DNA of 7,671 bases from Selenomonadaceae bacterium (GTDB taxonomy: Bacteria > Bacillota > Negativicutes > Selenomonadales > Selenomonadaceae). Shown here one piece after another: positions 1 to 5,794 of this stretch; position 1 is the first letter of the stretch; each line of letters opens with the position of its first letter. Where the stretch lies: NCBI GenBank assembly GCA_016280345.1, contig JAEEGN010000112.1, positions 1 through 7,671 of the forward strand, given 5' to 3'. The translations under genes and the position numbers were made by a program. The notes beneath the pieces are model-generated. The model was not told the DNA's origin, ran no database searches, and worked only from the letters and a program-made list of their open reading frames with translations.

Positions 1-795
1 CGCGCCATCCACACGAAGGAGGAGCGGGCGGCGGCGGCAGCGGAGCTTCAGCGCCAGTGGGGCTGCGCCGTACTGGCGAAGGGCGGCCACCCGGTGGAGG
101 AGGAGGATGACGCCGCCGACGACGTGCTGGCGGTGGAAAACGGGATCGTGACCTTCCCGGAGAGGCGCATTGACACCCGCAACACCCACGGTACCGGCTG
201 CACCCTGTCCAGCGCCATCGCCGCCAACCTCGCCAAGGGCTTCGCGCTCTCCGACGCGGTGCGCCGGGCGAAGGAGTACGTCACCGGCGCGCTCTCGGCC
301 GGTCTCGCGCTGGGTCGGGGCAACGGGCCGCTCCATCACGGCTTCGATATCAGGAGCCGCTTTGCCATGGAAAGCGTGGACGCCGACCGTGAGGAGCGGG
401 CCGCCTACCTTTCCGCCGTGCAGGGTGAAGCGTCGGCTTTCGACGTGGAGCGGATCGCGCCGTTCCTGTGGCTGGACCGGGGCGAGAAGGCCTCGGTGGT
501 GCTCGACGTCGGAAGCAACTACCTCAGCGACCTTTTCGCCACCCGGGCGGAGGACGGCGCCGAGGGCAGCAGCCGCGACTGGGAGAGTCTGGCAAAGGTA
601 TTCCTGACGGAAGCCTGCCCCGAGCTGGCGGACAAGATCTTCTTTGACAGCACCGAGCGGGAGTTCCGCCTGCGCTCGCGGGAGAACAAGCAGGCCCTCT
701 GGCAGTTCATCACCGCCTTCAAGCAGGCCCTGGACGACCGGAGCCGCATCCTGGACCTGTTCAGCCGGGCGGAGATCGACGACGCGTTCCCCTGA
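1..795 (+). CDS. thiD: ThiD-type HMP/HMP-P kinase, C-terminal part, fused to an Imm51-like domain (5' partial)
   Basis: The reading frame is open from base 1, so the start lies outside the window; 264 residues are visible. Visible residues 1-117 match the end of hydroxymethylpyrimidine/phosphomethylpyrimidine kinase, the ribokinase-fold enzyme that phosphorylates HMP and HMP-P for thiamine synthesis in the cytosol. The signature is DTRNTHGTGCTLSSAIA (58-74): GTGC forms the anion hole and Cys67 sits at the family's catalytic position. The usual end, GNGPLHHGF, is at 107-115. ThiD normally stops there, but this frame continues for about 145 residues. That extension (VVLDVGSNYLSDLF, RDWESLAKVFL, KIFFDSTEREF, ILDLFSRAEID) resembles immunity protein 51 of polymorphic-toxin systems; this was recognised by eye, without a profile search. 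An internal ATG at 367 has its own ribosome site, so the tail may also be made alone. The ThiD call is sure; the tail identity is moderate. Confidence 0.9.
   Translation, partial: RAIHTKEERAAAAAELQRQWGCAVLAKGGHPVEEEDDAADDVLAVENGIVTFPERRIDTRNTHGTGCTLSSAIAANLAKGFALSDAVRRAKEYVTGALSAGLALGRGNGPLHHGFDIRSRFAMESVDADREERAAYLSAVQGEASAFDVERIAPFLWLDRGEKASVVLDVGSNYLSDLFATRAEDGAEGSSRDWESLAKVFLTEACPELADKIFFDSTEREFRLRSRENKQALWQFITAFKQALDDRSRILDLFSRAEIDDAFP
352..369 (+). promoter_or_regulatory. Possible internal ribosome site and start codon for the Imm51-like tail
   Basis: AGGAG at 352-356 lies 10 nt before an in-frame ATG at 367-369. This is exactly where the ThiD domain ends (HHGFDIRSRF) and the extra domain begins. 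Initiation here would give a separate protein of 142 residues from the same frame. AGGAG can occur by chance in purine-rich codons (ATC AGG AGC), so the site is a candidate only. Confidence 0.35.
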
Positions 796-871
796 GGAAG
801 GCGCCGCATCCGGCGACATCGTTTCCCCGCCGGGCGCGGACGGAAAAGTTTTGCCGGTTTGCGAAAACCCT

Positions 872-900
872 TTGACAAGACAGCCGTTTCGTATTATACT
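872..900 (+). promoter_or_regulatory. Consensus sigma-70 promoter
   Basis: TTGACA at 872-877 and TATACT at 895-900 are separated by exactly 17 nt, matching consensus at 11 of 12 positions. It lies between the thiD stop and the small membrane protein gene, about 70 nt before that gene's ATG. No convincing terminator for thiD is seen in 796-871. Confidence 0.85.
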
Positions 901-969
901 CGCGGATAGAGATATTGAACGGGCTTTTCCCCGGGAAGCGGGTCGGGAAAGCCGGAAGGAGAGAGATAG

Positions 970-1197
970 ATGCCGTCGATAGTTATTATCGCGGGACTCG
1001 TCATCGTGTTCCTGGTGGGGATCCTGTGGGGCGCCGTCCTGACGCTGGGCTGGTTCCATTACTCGGAGGAACTGGACCTCGAATGGCTTTCTTCGGGGCG
1101 GATCGTCAACCGGATGTCGCTCATCGCCATCAATATCCTGTGCCTGATCCTGGTGGTCGGCGGCTTTCTGCTGATCGGCGTGCCCCGGCCGAGCTGA
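970..1197 (+). CDS. Small two-helix membrane protein of unknown function (75 aa)
   Basis: I do not recognise the family. The protein has two hydrophobic segments, about residues 3-27 (IVIIAGLVIVFLVGILWGAV) and 49-70 (MSLIAINILCLILVVGGFLL). They are joined by a short acidic and aromatic loop (HYSEELDLEWLSSGRIVNR), which predicts a small inner-membrane hairpin protein. The start is well supported: AAGGAG at 956-961 is 8 nt from the ATG, and a near-consensus promoter lies at 872-900. The gene is followed by a terminator-like hairpin, so it may be transcribed alone or read through into the TauE-type permease. Having its own strong promoter and ribosome site makes it a likely real gene despite its length. 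No function is assigned. Confidence 0.75.
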   Translation: MPSIVIIAGLVIVFLVGILWGAVLTLGWFHYSEELDLEWLSSGRIVNRMSLIAINILCLILVVGGFLLIGVPRPS

Positions 1198-1216
1198 TTT
1201 TACAAAACCGAGCAAC

Positions 1217-1259
1217 CCCCGCCTTCGCCGCTTCTTCAAAGCGCCTGGGCGGGATTTTT
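1217..1259 (+). terminator. Probable rho-independent terminator after the small membrane protein gene
   Basis: CCCGCC (1218-1223) pairs with GGCGGG (1248-1253), and inside it CGCTT (1229-1233) pairs with AAGCG (1239-1243); an unpaired internal loop separates the two stems. The structure is followed directly by ATTTTT (1254-1259). It could be a partial terminator or attenuator, because the next gene is co-directional and I see no clear promoter between them. Confidence 0.55.
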
Positions 1260-1276
1260 CATGGAACGGGAAAAAC

Positions 1277-1308
1277 GGCGGGGCACGTCCCCGCCCAGGG
1301 GAAGGAGG
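1277..1308 (+). promoter_or_regulatory. GC hairpin and ribosome site in the TauE leader
   Basis: GGCGGGG (1277-1283) and CCCCGCC (1289-1295) form a 7-bp stem with loop CACGT, ending 6 nt before the strong Shine-Dalgarno AAGGAGG (1302-1308). The ribosome site decides the TTG start at 1317, which is 8 nt downstream. The G-rich and C-rich arms can also pair with those of the preceding terminator, so alternative folds are possible. Confidence 0.4.
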
Positions 1309-1316
1309 AACGGGCC

Positions 1317-2066
1317 TTGGATTTTTCAGCGTTTTCGTCCCATGCCGGGCCGCTGCTGGCGGTCTTTGCCGCCTCTTTCCTGCAGTCCATTACCGGCTTC
1401 GGCCTCGTCATGGTGGCGGCACCGCTTTTGATGTTCTTCTACGACCCGCGGCTGGTGGTGCTGCTGGTGGTGCTGCTGGCCTCCTGCGGCAATTCCGCCC
1501 AGACACTCATGCTGCGCCGGACCGCCCGCTGGGACATCGTGAAGCGGATGTTCGTCGGCTCCCTCTGCTCCCAGCCCGTGGGCTATTTCATCTACCACAC
1601 CTTCCCCTCGGAGGGCATCAAGCTGCTGGTCAGCGTCGTCATCCTCGTCTCGCTGACGGCCATGCAGTTCTCCCGCTGGCGGTTCCATCAGACGCCGCGG
1701 GGCGACTTCATCGCCGGCTTCCTCGCCGGCACCATGGCGACGACGACGGGCATGGCCGGGCCGGTGCTGATCCTCTACTTCGCCGCCGCCGGCATGACGC
1801 CGGCGACGCTCCGGGCGACGACGATTTCCTTCTTTTTTTGCTGCAACGTCCTCGCCATCGGCACCTTCCTGGTGGGTGGGGCGGCCATGGGGGAGGCGCT
1901 GCGGGAAGTCGTTTTCCTGCTGCCGGCCCTCATCGCCGGCATCGCCACGGGCCATATCTTCTTCCGCTACCTGCCCGCCGCCCGCTTCCGCCAGATCCTC
2001 AACGCCATCCTCTACATCGTCTGCCTATACACCCTCTATACCTCTCTCGGCAAGCTCCTCCGATAG
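1317..2066 (+). CDS. TauE/SafE-family membrane permease (249 aa)
   Basis: This is an integral inner-membrane protein of the TauE/SafE (formerly DUF81) family, whose characterised members move organic sulfonates, sulfite or related anions; the substrate here cannot be told. Two half-repeats are visible. The first begins FLQSITGFGLVMVAAPLL (21-38) and the second FLAGTMATTTGMAGPVLILYF (135-155), each with the family's Gly-rich motif at the start of a helix. About seven or eight hydrophobic segments span residues 10-243, and the size fits the family. The start is TTG at 1317, chosen because AAGGAGG (1302-1308) is at ideal spacing and there is no in-frame ATG before residue 32. The frame stays open further upstream but overlaps the preceding gene and has no membrane character there. 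It is probably transcribed from the 872-900 promoter by read-through, or from one I cannot see. Confidence 0.85.
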   Translation: MDFSAFSSHAGPLLAVFAASFLQSITGFGLVMVAAPLLMFFYDPRLVVLLVVLLASCGNSAQTLMLRRTARWDIVKRMFVGSLCSQPVGYFIYHTFPSEGIKLLVSVVILVSLTAMQFSRWRFHQTPRGDFIAGFLAGTMATTTGMAGPVLILYFAAAGMTPATLRATTISFFFCCNVLAIGTFLVGGAAMGEALREVVFLLPALIAGIATGHIFFRYLPAARFRQILNAILYIVCLYTLYTSLGKLLR

Positions 2067-2091
2067 CGGCGCCGAAAGCCGGGAGCCCCAC

Positions 2092-2121
2092 TTGACAGCC
2101 GCCCCGTTTCTGCGCTATACT
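2092..2121 (+). promoter_or_regulatory. Consensus sigma-70 promoter for the riboswitch-exchanger unit
   Basis: TTGACA (2092-2097) and TATACT (2116-2121) are separated by 18 nt. The predicted transcript start falls near 2127-2129, exactly where the 5' strand of the riboswitch P1 helix begins, so promoter and aptamer fit together. Confidence 0.85.
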
Positions 2122-2126
2122 ATCCT

Positions 2127-2226
2127 TGCTGAAGGGGAGTAACCCAAAGGCCGGCCGCCAACAAGCATGTCTCCGCGGGAGACTGGTACCGGCGTTGCGA
2201 TTTTTGCAAAGGTGAGACTTTCAGCG
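2127..2226 (+). ncRNA. yybP-ykoY family manganese riboswitch (aptamer)
   Basis: The leader carries the hallmarks of the yybP-ykoY class: GGGGAGTAACC near the 5' end (2134-2144) and GCAAAGGTGAGAC near the 3' end (2206-2218). Helices can be drawn. P1 pairs GCTGAA (2128-2133) with TTCAGC (2220-2225). A middle stem pairs GCCGG (2150-2154) with CCGGC (2189-2193). An inner hairpin pairs GTCTCC (2169-2174) with GGAGAC (2178-2183), and TTGC (2195-2198) pairs with GCAA (2206-2209). The class senses Mn2+ and usually turns on metal exporters. The P1 3' strand overlaps the 5' half of a downstream terminator stem, so metal binding should favour read-through into the exchanger gene (inference). Confidence 0.88.
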
Positions 2227-2263
2227 TGATGATTTCGTCATCGCGCTGAGGGTCTCTTTTTTT
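2214..2263 (+). terminator. Riboswitch-controlled intrinsic terminator (expression platform)
   Basis: A nearly perfect 19-bp hairpin runs from GAGAC (2214-2218) to GTCTC (2252-2256), with CAGCG (2222-2226) against CGCTG (2244-2248), GATGA (2228-2232) against TCATC (2238-2242), and loop TTTCG (2233-2237). Seven Ts follow (2257-2263). Bases 2214-2226 are shared with the conserved 3' end and P1 strand of the aptamer, so the two structures exclude each other. Confidence 0.9.
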
Positions 2264-2314
2264 ACCGGGTCCCCCGCCGAAGAATCCACGCCCTTTGCCA
2301 CAGGAGGAATCGCC

Positions 2315-3337
2315 ATGAGCCAACCCCTTACCCTGTTCGTCGCTTTCGTTGTGCTGGCCGTCGGCTTCGTGCTGCTCATCAGGGGCGCCGACTACTTCGT
2401 GGACGGCTGCTCCGCCATCGCCCAAAGGTTCCGCGTCCCGCCTCTGATCATCGGCCTGACCGTCGTCTCCATGGGGACCAGCCTGCCGGAACTGGCGGTC
2501 AGCGTCACCGCGTCGATGGCGGGGAGCAATGAGATTGCCGTCAGCAACGTTACCGGTTCCAACATCTTCAATCTCATGGTGGTTCTCGGCGTAAGCGCCC
2601 TCTTTACGCCGCTGGCGGTAGAGCGGAAGACGCTGACGCGGGAGTTCCCCTTCTCGGTTCTTTGCGCCGCCCTCATGGCCTTCATGGGGGCGCGCGGTCC
2701 GGTGGTCAAAGAGGGCATCGGTTCCATCGGCCGGGTGGACGGGCTGATACTGCTCATCCTGTTCGTCCTCTTCATCGGCTATACCATCCGCTCCGCCCAG
2801 AAGGCCCGGGCGGAAAGCGCCGGTGAGGATGTCCCGACGGAAATCCTTTCCCCCGCCCGCAGCGCCCTCTATATTATCCTCGGCATCGTCGCCATCAAGT
2901 TCGGCGGTGACTTCGTCGTCGGCGGCGACACCGTTGTCGCCGGGCGCGAGATCTCCTACGGCGCCGTCGCCATCGCCCGGATTCTCGGCATGAGCGACAA
3001 CCTCATCGGCCTCACGATCATCGCGCTGGGAACCAGCCTGCCGGAACTCGTGACCTCGGTGATGGCGGCCCGCAAAAACGAGCTCGATATGGCGGTGGGC
3101 AACGCCATTGGCTCGAACATCTTCAATATTTTGTTCATCCTGGGCACCGCCGCCGCCATCAATCCCGTGGACTTCACCGGCGAGAACCTCATCGACACCC
3201 TCATCCTCCTGGGCTTCAGCCTCATCGTCTGGCTCTTCACCTGGACGAGCCGCGCCCTCGTCCGCTGGGAGGGCGCCGTCATGCTGGCCCTCTACGGCGG
3301 CTTCCTCGCCTATATCATCGGGCGGGTGTACGGCTGA
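2315..3337 (+). CDS. CaCA-family Na+(K+)/Ca2+ exchanger-type cation antiporter, probably Mn2+/Ca2+ export (340 aa)
   Basis: This is a membrane antiporter of the cation/Ca2+ exchanger superfamily (YrbG-like). Both alpha-repeats are clear. The first, LTVVSMGTSLPELAVS (about 48-63), is followed by NVTGSNIFN (78-86); the second, LTIIALGTSLPELVTS (about 233-248), is followed by NAIGSNIFN (263-271). The conserved Glu of GTSLPE (E59, E244) and Asn of GSNIFN are the ion-site residues of the family. About ten hydrophobic segments are split by a loop at 161-180. Length is normal. The ATG at 2315 has AGGAGG (2302-2307) 7 nt before it. The Mn2+-type riboswitch upstream suggests the physiological substrate may be Mn2+, or that Ca2+/Mn2+ are both handled; this is inference. 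The conserved Gly before Asn in repeat 1 (usually VGNV) is Ser here (VSNV). A terminator follows closely. Confidence 0.92.
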   Translation: MSQPLTLFVAFVVLAVGFVLLIRGADYFVDGCSAIAQRFRVPPLIIGLTVVSMGTSLPELAVSVTASMAGSNEIAVSNVTGSNIFNLMVVLGVSALFTPLAVERKTLTREFPFSVLCAALMAFMGARGPVVKEGIGSIGRVDGLILLILFVLFIGYTIRSAQKARAESAGEDVPTEILSPARSALYIILGIVAIKFGGDFVVGGDTVVAGREISYGAVAIARILGMSDNLIGLTIIALGTSLPELVTSVMAARKNELDMAVGNAIGSNIFNILFILGTAAAINPVDFTGENLIDTLILLGFSLIVWLFTWTSRALVRWEGAVMLALYGGFLAYIIGRVYG

Positions 3338-3357
3338 ATACGCTCTTACGGAAAAAG

Positions 3358-3399
3358 AAAAACCTTCGTCCTGCCTTTGACGGCAGAGCGAAGGTTTTT
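3358..3399. terminator. Bidirectional rho-independent terminator
   Basis: AAAAACCTTCG (3358-3368) pairs fully with CGAAGGTTTTT (3389-3399), with an inner stem CTGCC/GGCAG (3371-3375, 3382-3386) and loop TTTGAC. There is a U tract on the plus strand and a longer one (TTTTTCTTTTTCC) on the minus strand, so it serves the convergent exchanger and DUF805 genes. The nearer GC hairpin around CCCTCCGGGAGGG (3458-3470) has no T run. Confidence 0.88.
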
Positions 3400-3497
3400 G
3401 TATTGCGGCATCTCGGAAATCTGACGGGATCACTCCCTCCGACGCCCCGCGCCACCGCCCTCCGGGAGGGTGGCTCGTCGTCCCGCGGTCCGTCCGT

Positions 3498-4244
3498 TCA
3501 GGACTGCCCTTCCAGCGGGTCGGGGCCGTACCGGTTGGGGCCCTCGGTTCCTTTGAAGAAGAGAAGGTAACAGCTCAAAAGGAGATTCAGGCCGGGAATG
3601 AATTTGATGATGATCCACCAGGCCGAACGGTTGAGGTCGTGGAGACGGCGAATCACCAGCATGAAGTCCGGAATCACGAACACCAGGGAAATCCAGACGC
3701 TCATCTTACGGATGGCCGGGCTTTTCAGCATCGCCGAGAGAAATCCCAGAAGCATGGCGATGACGAAGATGGCGGCTATCAGAGCCAGACTCCGCATGAT
3801 GTACGCCTTGCGGTTCAGCCGGTTGTCGTGGCGCAGGAACATCGCCACCAGTCCTTCGTCGGGCACGTAGCGTTCCCCGCCGCCCGGATACCCCGTCGCG
3901 CCCGGCCCATAGCCCGGCGGCGGCATACCCGGCCCGGACGGCTGCCCGAAAGGCGGCGCGTCCTGATACACCGTCTGCGGCGACTCCGGCTGCGGGCGGG
4001 TCATCAGCGAATTCGACGCCTCCTGCGGCGCGTCGCCCCGGGGCGGCTGGCCGGCTGTCGCCCCTTGCGACGGATCCGGCCCCGGCAAGGGATTCGCCTG
4101 TCCCTGCGGCGCCGCAGGCGTGTCCCCGGGCATCGGCGGCGATTGCGGCGCCGGCGCCGCGTCCGTTAGCGCCGCGCCGCAGGCCGTGCAGAATTTCGGC
4201 GAGCCGATGCACGGCGCGCCGCAGTTTGGACAAAATTTCGCCAT
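3498..4244 (-). CDS. Zinc-ribbon, proline-rich linker and DUF805 membrane protein (248 aa)
   Basis: The order is an N-terminal zinc ribbon with CPNC (Cys5, Cys8) and CTAC (Cys19, Cys22), a low-complexity Pro/Gly/Gln linker (about 30-125), then a DUF805 domain (about 134-243). The DUF805 signatures are HDNRLNRKAYIM (139-150), RRLHDLNRSAWW (199-210) and FKGTEGPNRYGPDP (230-243). Three or four hydrophobic segments lie at about 152-173, 181-198 and 209-230. DUF805 proteins are small membrane proteins of unknown function; zinc-ribbon-linker-DUF805 is a familiar arrangement in Bacillota and suggests a cytosolic sensor or docking tip on a membrane anchor (inference). The start is supported by AGGAGGT (complement of 4252-4258), 7 nt before the ATG. 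A minus-strand promoter lies at 4299-4327, and the bidirectional terminator at 3358-3399 closes the unit. Confidence 0.88.
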   Translation of the reverse strand: MAKFCPNCGAPCIGSPKFCTACGAALTDAAPAPQSPPMPGDTPAAPQGQANPLPGPDPSQGATAGQPPRGDAPQEASNSLMTRPQPESPQTVYQDAPPFGQPSGPGMPPPGYGPGATGYPGGGERYVPDEGLVAMFLRHDNRLNRKAYIMRSLALIAAIFVIAMLLGFLSAMLKSPAIRKMSVWISLVFVIPDFMLVIRRLHDLNRSAWWIIIKFIPGLNLLLSCYLLFFKGTEGPNRYGPDPLEGQS

Positions 4245-4298
4245 GGAAAAGACCTCCTACCCAACGGCATGGAACAGATTCCTGCAATTCCTTTTTCT

Positions 4299-4327
4299 AT
4301 TGTATCCCCTCCCGGCAGGAAAGGCAA
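4299..4327 (-). promoter_or_regulatory. Probable sigma-70 promoter for the zinc-ribbon/DUF805 gene
   Basis: On the minus strand, TTGCCT (4327-4322) and TACAAT (4304-4299) are separated by 17 nt, about 55 nt before the start codon. The -10 matches 5 of 6 positions and the -35 matches 4 of 6. Confidence 0.55.
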
Positions 4328-4495
4328 CCGCTCCGCCGGAAAAACCCATTTTCTTTCCTGCCTGCCGACAGGATTCTTCGCCCGCGGCGGAGAATTATAC
4401 ATAGAACGACAGCCCCGGAAGTGCCCCGCCGCACCCACGCCTCGCCGGGATGACGGGACGGCGTTTCCTCACGCCGGACGGTGCCCCCTGCTTGA

Positions 4496-4522
4496 AGAAA
4501 AACCGCCCGCTGGTGCGGACGG
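4496..4522 (-). terminator. Rho-independent terminator of the ATPase gene
   Basis: Read on the minus strand, CCGTCCGC (4522-4515) pairs with GCGGGCGG (4510-4503) with one mismatch and loop ACCA, followed by TTTTTCTTC (4502-4494). It lies about 37 nt after the ATPase stop codon. Confidence 0.75.
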
Positions 4523-4558
4523 CCTGAAGGTCAATCCTGTATAGCAGTATTCCCCGTT

Positions 4559-5746
4559 TCAAAGCGCCCCGGCCAGCCAGTCGACGACGTTTTCCTGATC
4601 GATACCGCCCTCCCCGAGGGGCATCGTGTCCAGCGTCAGGATCTGCTTCGGGTAATTGTCCCGCACTTCCTGCAACGGCAACAGTTCCCGCCGGAAGGTG
4701 TCCGGGTCCAGCACCGTAGCCGCCACTTGATAGTAGCGGCGCTGCCCGTCCTTTTCGGCGACGAAATCAATCTCCCGTCTGTCGATTTTGCCGACGCTTA
4801 CCCGGAAGCCGCGCCGCAAGAGCTCCAAATACACGATATTTTCCAGCGTGTGGCCAATATCCCGGTTTTTCTCTCCCAGGAGCAGATGACGCAATCCCAT
4901 ATCCACCACATAGTACTTCTGCAGTGACTTCAGATGCTGCTTCCCCCGTATGTCATAACGCCCGCAGGGATACAGGATATAGGCGTCCCGCAGGGCGGCG
5001 AGGTCCTGCTCCACCGTAGCGGCGGTCGTTTTCCTGCCCGAGGAGGTCAGCGTGTCCGCGATTTTTTTCGCCGACACGAGACTGCCGATGCTGTCGATCA
5101 GGAAGCGCACCATATCCTCCAGCCGCATGACGTTCTGCACGTTCCGCCGCGCAATCACATCTTTCAGCAGGACGGTGTTATAGAGGCCCGCCAGATAGTC
5201 CAGCCGCACAGTCCTGTCCTGTATGTAAGGAACATACGGGAAACCACCATAGCGGAAATACTCCTGCCATGCCGCCGCCCGCTCCCCCTGCCGGAACGAC
5301 CAGAACTCGGCAAAGGAGAGAGGCAGCATCGCAATCTCGATATAGCGTCCGGAAAGTAGCGTCGCCATCTCGCCGGAAAGCAGCGCCGCGTTAGAGCCGG
5401 TCAGGTAAAGGTCCACGTCCCGGTGCTCGAAAAGGGAGAGCACCGCCCGCTGGAAATCCGGCACCAACTGTACTTCATCCAGAAAGATATACGTCCGTCG
5501 TCCAGCGGCCAGATGGCCTTCCAGATAATCGTAAAGGGCCCGCGCCTGAAGCAGCGGCTCCGCTTCCATGCTGTCCAGGCGGACGGAAAGGATCTGCTCC
5601 TCCGGAACGCCGGCGGCGCGAAGCTCGTCCTGAAACTGCGCCAGCAGCGTTGACTTCCCGCACCGCCGCACACCGGTAATGATCTTGATGGCTCGTGTGT
5701 CCTTCATCCGGGACAGACGTCGCAAATAGCCGTCGCGTCGAATCAT
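4559..5746 (-). CDS. AAA_14/DUF4143-type ATPase (395 aa)
   Basis: This belongs to the widespread archaeal/bacterial ATPase group with an AAA-type N-terminal half and a DUF4143 C-terminal half. Visible motifs are Walker A GVRRCGKST (25-33), Walker B YIFLDE (86-91), a sensor-like LTGSNAALL (115-123) and a conserved SGRY Arg (132-135). The DUF4143 half contains YYVVDMGLRHLLL (278-290), then ENIVYLELLRRGF...VGK...EIDFVA...YYQVA (302-342). This resembles a PD-(D/E)xK nuclease core with Gln in place of the catalytic Lys, so nuclease activity is doubtful. The family's role is poorly defined; it is often mobile and multicopy. The length is typical and the gene looks intact. The ATG at 5746 has AGAGGT (complement of 5755-5760) 8 nt before it. 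It stands alone, with its own promoter in a repeat-rich AT island and its own terminator. Some relatives lie beside defence or toxin genes; no partner is seen here. Confidence 0.92.
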   Translation of the reverse strand: MIRRDGYLRRLSRMKDTRAIKIITGVRRCGKSTLLAQFQDELRAAGVPEEQILSVRLDSMEAEPLLQARALYDYLEGHLAAGRRTYIFLDEVQLVPDFQRAVLSLFEHRDVDLYLTGSNAALLSGEMATLLSGRYIEIAMLPLSFAEFWSFRQGERAAAWQEYFRYGGFPYVPYIQDRTVRLDYLAGLYNTVLLKDVIARRNVQNVMRLEDMVRFLIDSIGSLVSAKKIADTLTSSGRKTTAATVEQDLAALRDAYILYPCGRYDIRGKQHLKSLQKYYVVDMGLRHLLLGEKNRDIGHTLENIVYLELLRRGFRVSVGKIDRREIDFVAEKDGQRRYYQVAATVLDPDTFRRELLPLQEVRDNYPKQILTLDTMPLGEGGIDQENVVDWLAGAL

Positions 5747-5766
5747 ATCCTCTCACCTCTTTTTAC

Positions 5767-5794
5767 AGTATAACATAAAAAGTCGGGAAATCAA
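5767..5794 (-). promoter_or_regulatory. Promoter of the ATPase gene, overlapping the inverted repeat
   Basis: On the minus strand, TATACT (5772-5767) is a near-consensus -10. TTGATT (5794-5789) is a 4-of-6 -35 at 16 nt spacing, and it lies within the left arm of the inverted repeat at 5788-5805. The start codon follows about 20 nt after the -10, so the leader is short. The overlap suggests that a protein binding the repeat would block RNA polymerase. Confidence 0.6.

Larger units (their letters stand above)
4245..4558. other. Intergenic region between two minus-strand genes
   Basis: This 314-base stretch has no gene I can support. It holds, from right to left, the terminator of the ATPase gene (4496-4522), a perfect 6-bp hairpin CGGCGT/ACGCCG (4459-4464, 4471-4476) without a T run, a minus-strand TATAAT (4399-4394) with no good -35, the better promoter at 4299-4327, and the DUF805 ribosome site. 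The short open frames crossing it lack ribosome sites and recognisable sequence. Confidence 0.6.

Noticed and set aside
915..1316. Upstream extension of the permease frame
   Set aside because: It overlaps the small membrane protein gene in another frame, has no ribosome site at its start, and its translation is not membrane-like. The TTG at 1317 has an ideal ribosome site.
1326..1955. Minus-strand open frame opposite the TauE permease
   Set aside because: It is a charged, repetitive translation with no motif, while the plus frame is a coherent membrane protein.
2120..3433. Minus-strand open frame of 437 codons opposite the exchanger gene
   Set aside because: It is antisense to clear CaCA alpha-repeats, its translation is Asp/Glu/Gly/His-rich low-complexity sequence typical of GC-rich shadows, and it runs through the riboswitch and terminator.
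3445..3480. GC-rich hairpin after the DUF805 gene as its terminator
   Set aside because: The stem around CCCTCCGGGAGGG has no T tract on either strand; the bidirectional hairpin at 3358-3399 is the better terminator.
3639..4169. Plus-strand open frame opposite the DUF805 gene
   Set aside because: It is Arg/His-rich shadow sequence with no ribosome site; the minus-strand frame carries the zinc ribbon and DUF805 signatures.
4394..4399. Minus-strand TATAAT as a main promoter of the DUF805 gene
   Set aside because: No -35-like hexamer is found at 16-18 nt, whereas 4299-4327 has both elements at 17 nt.
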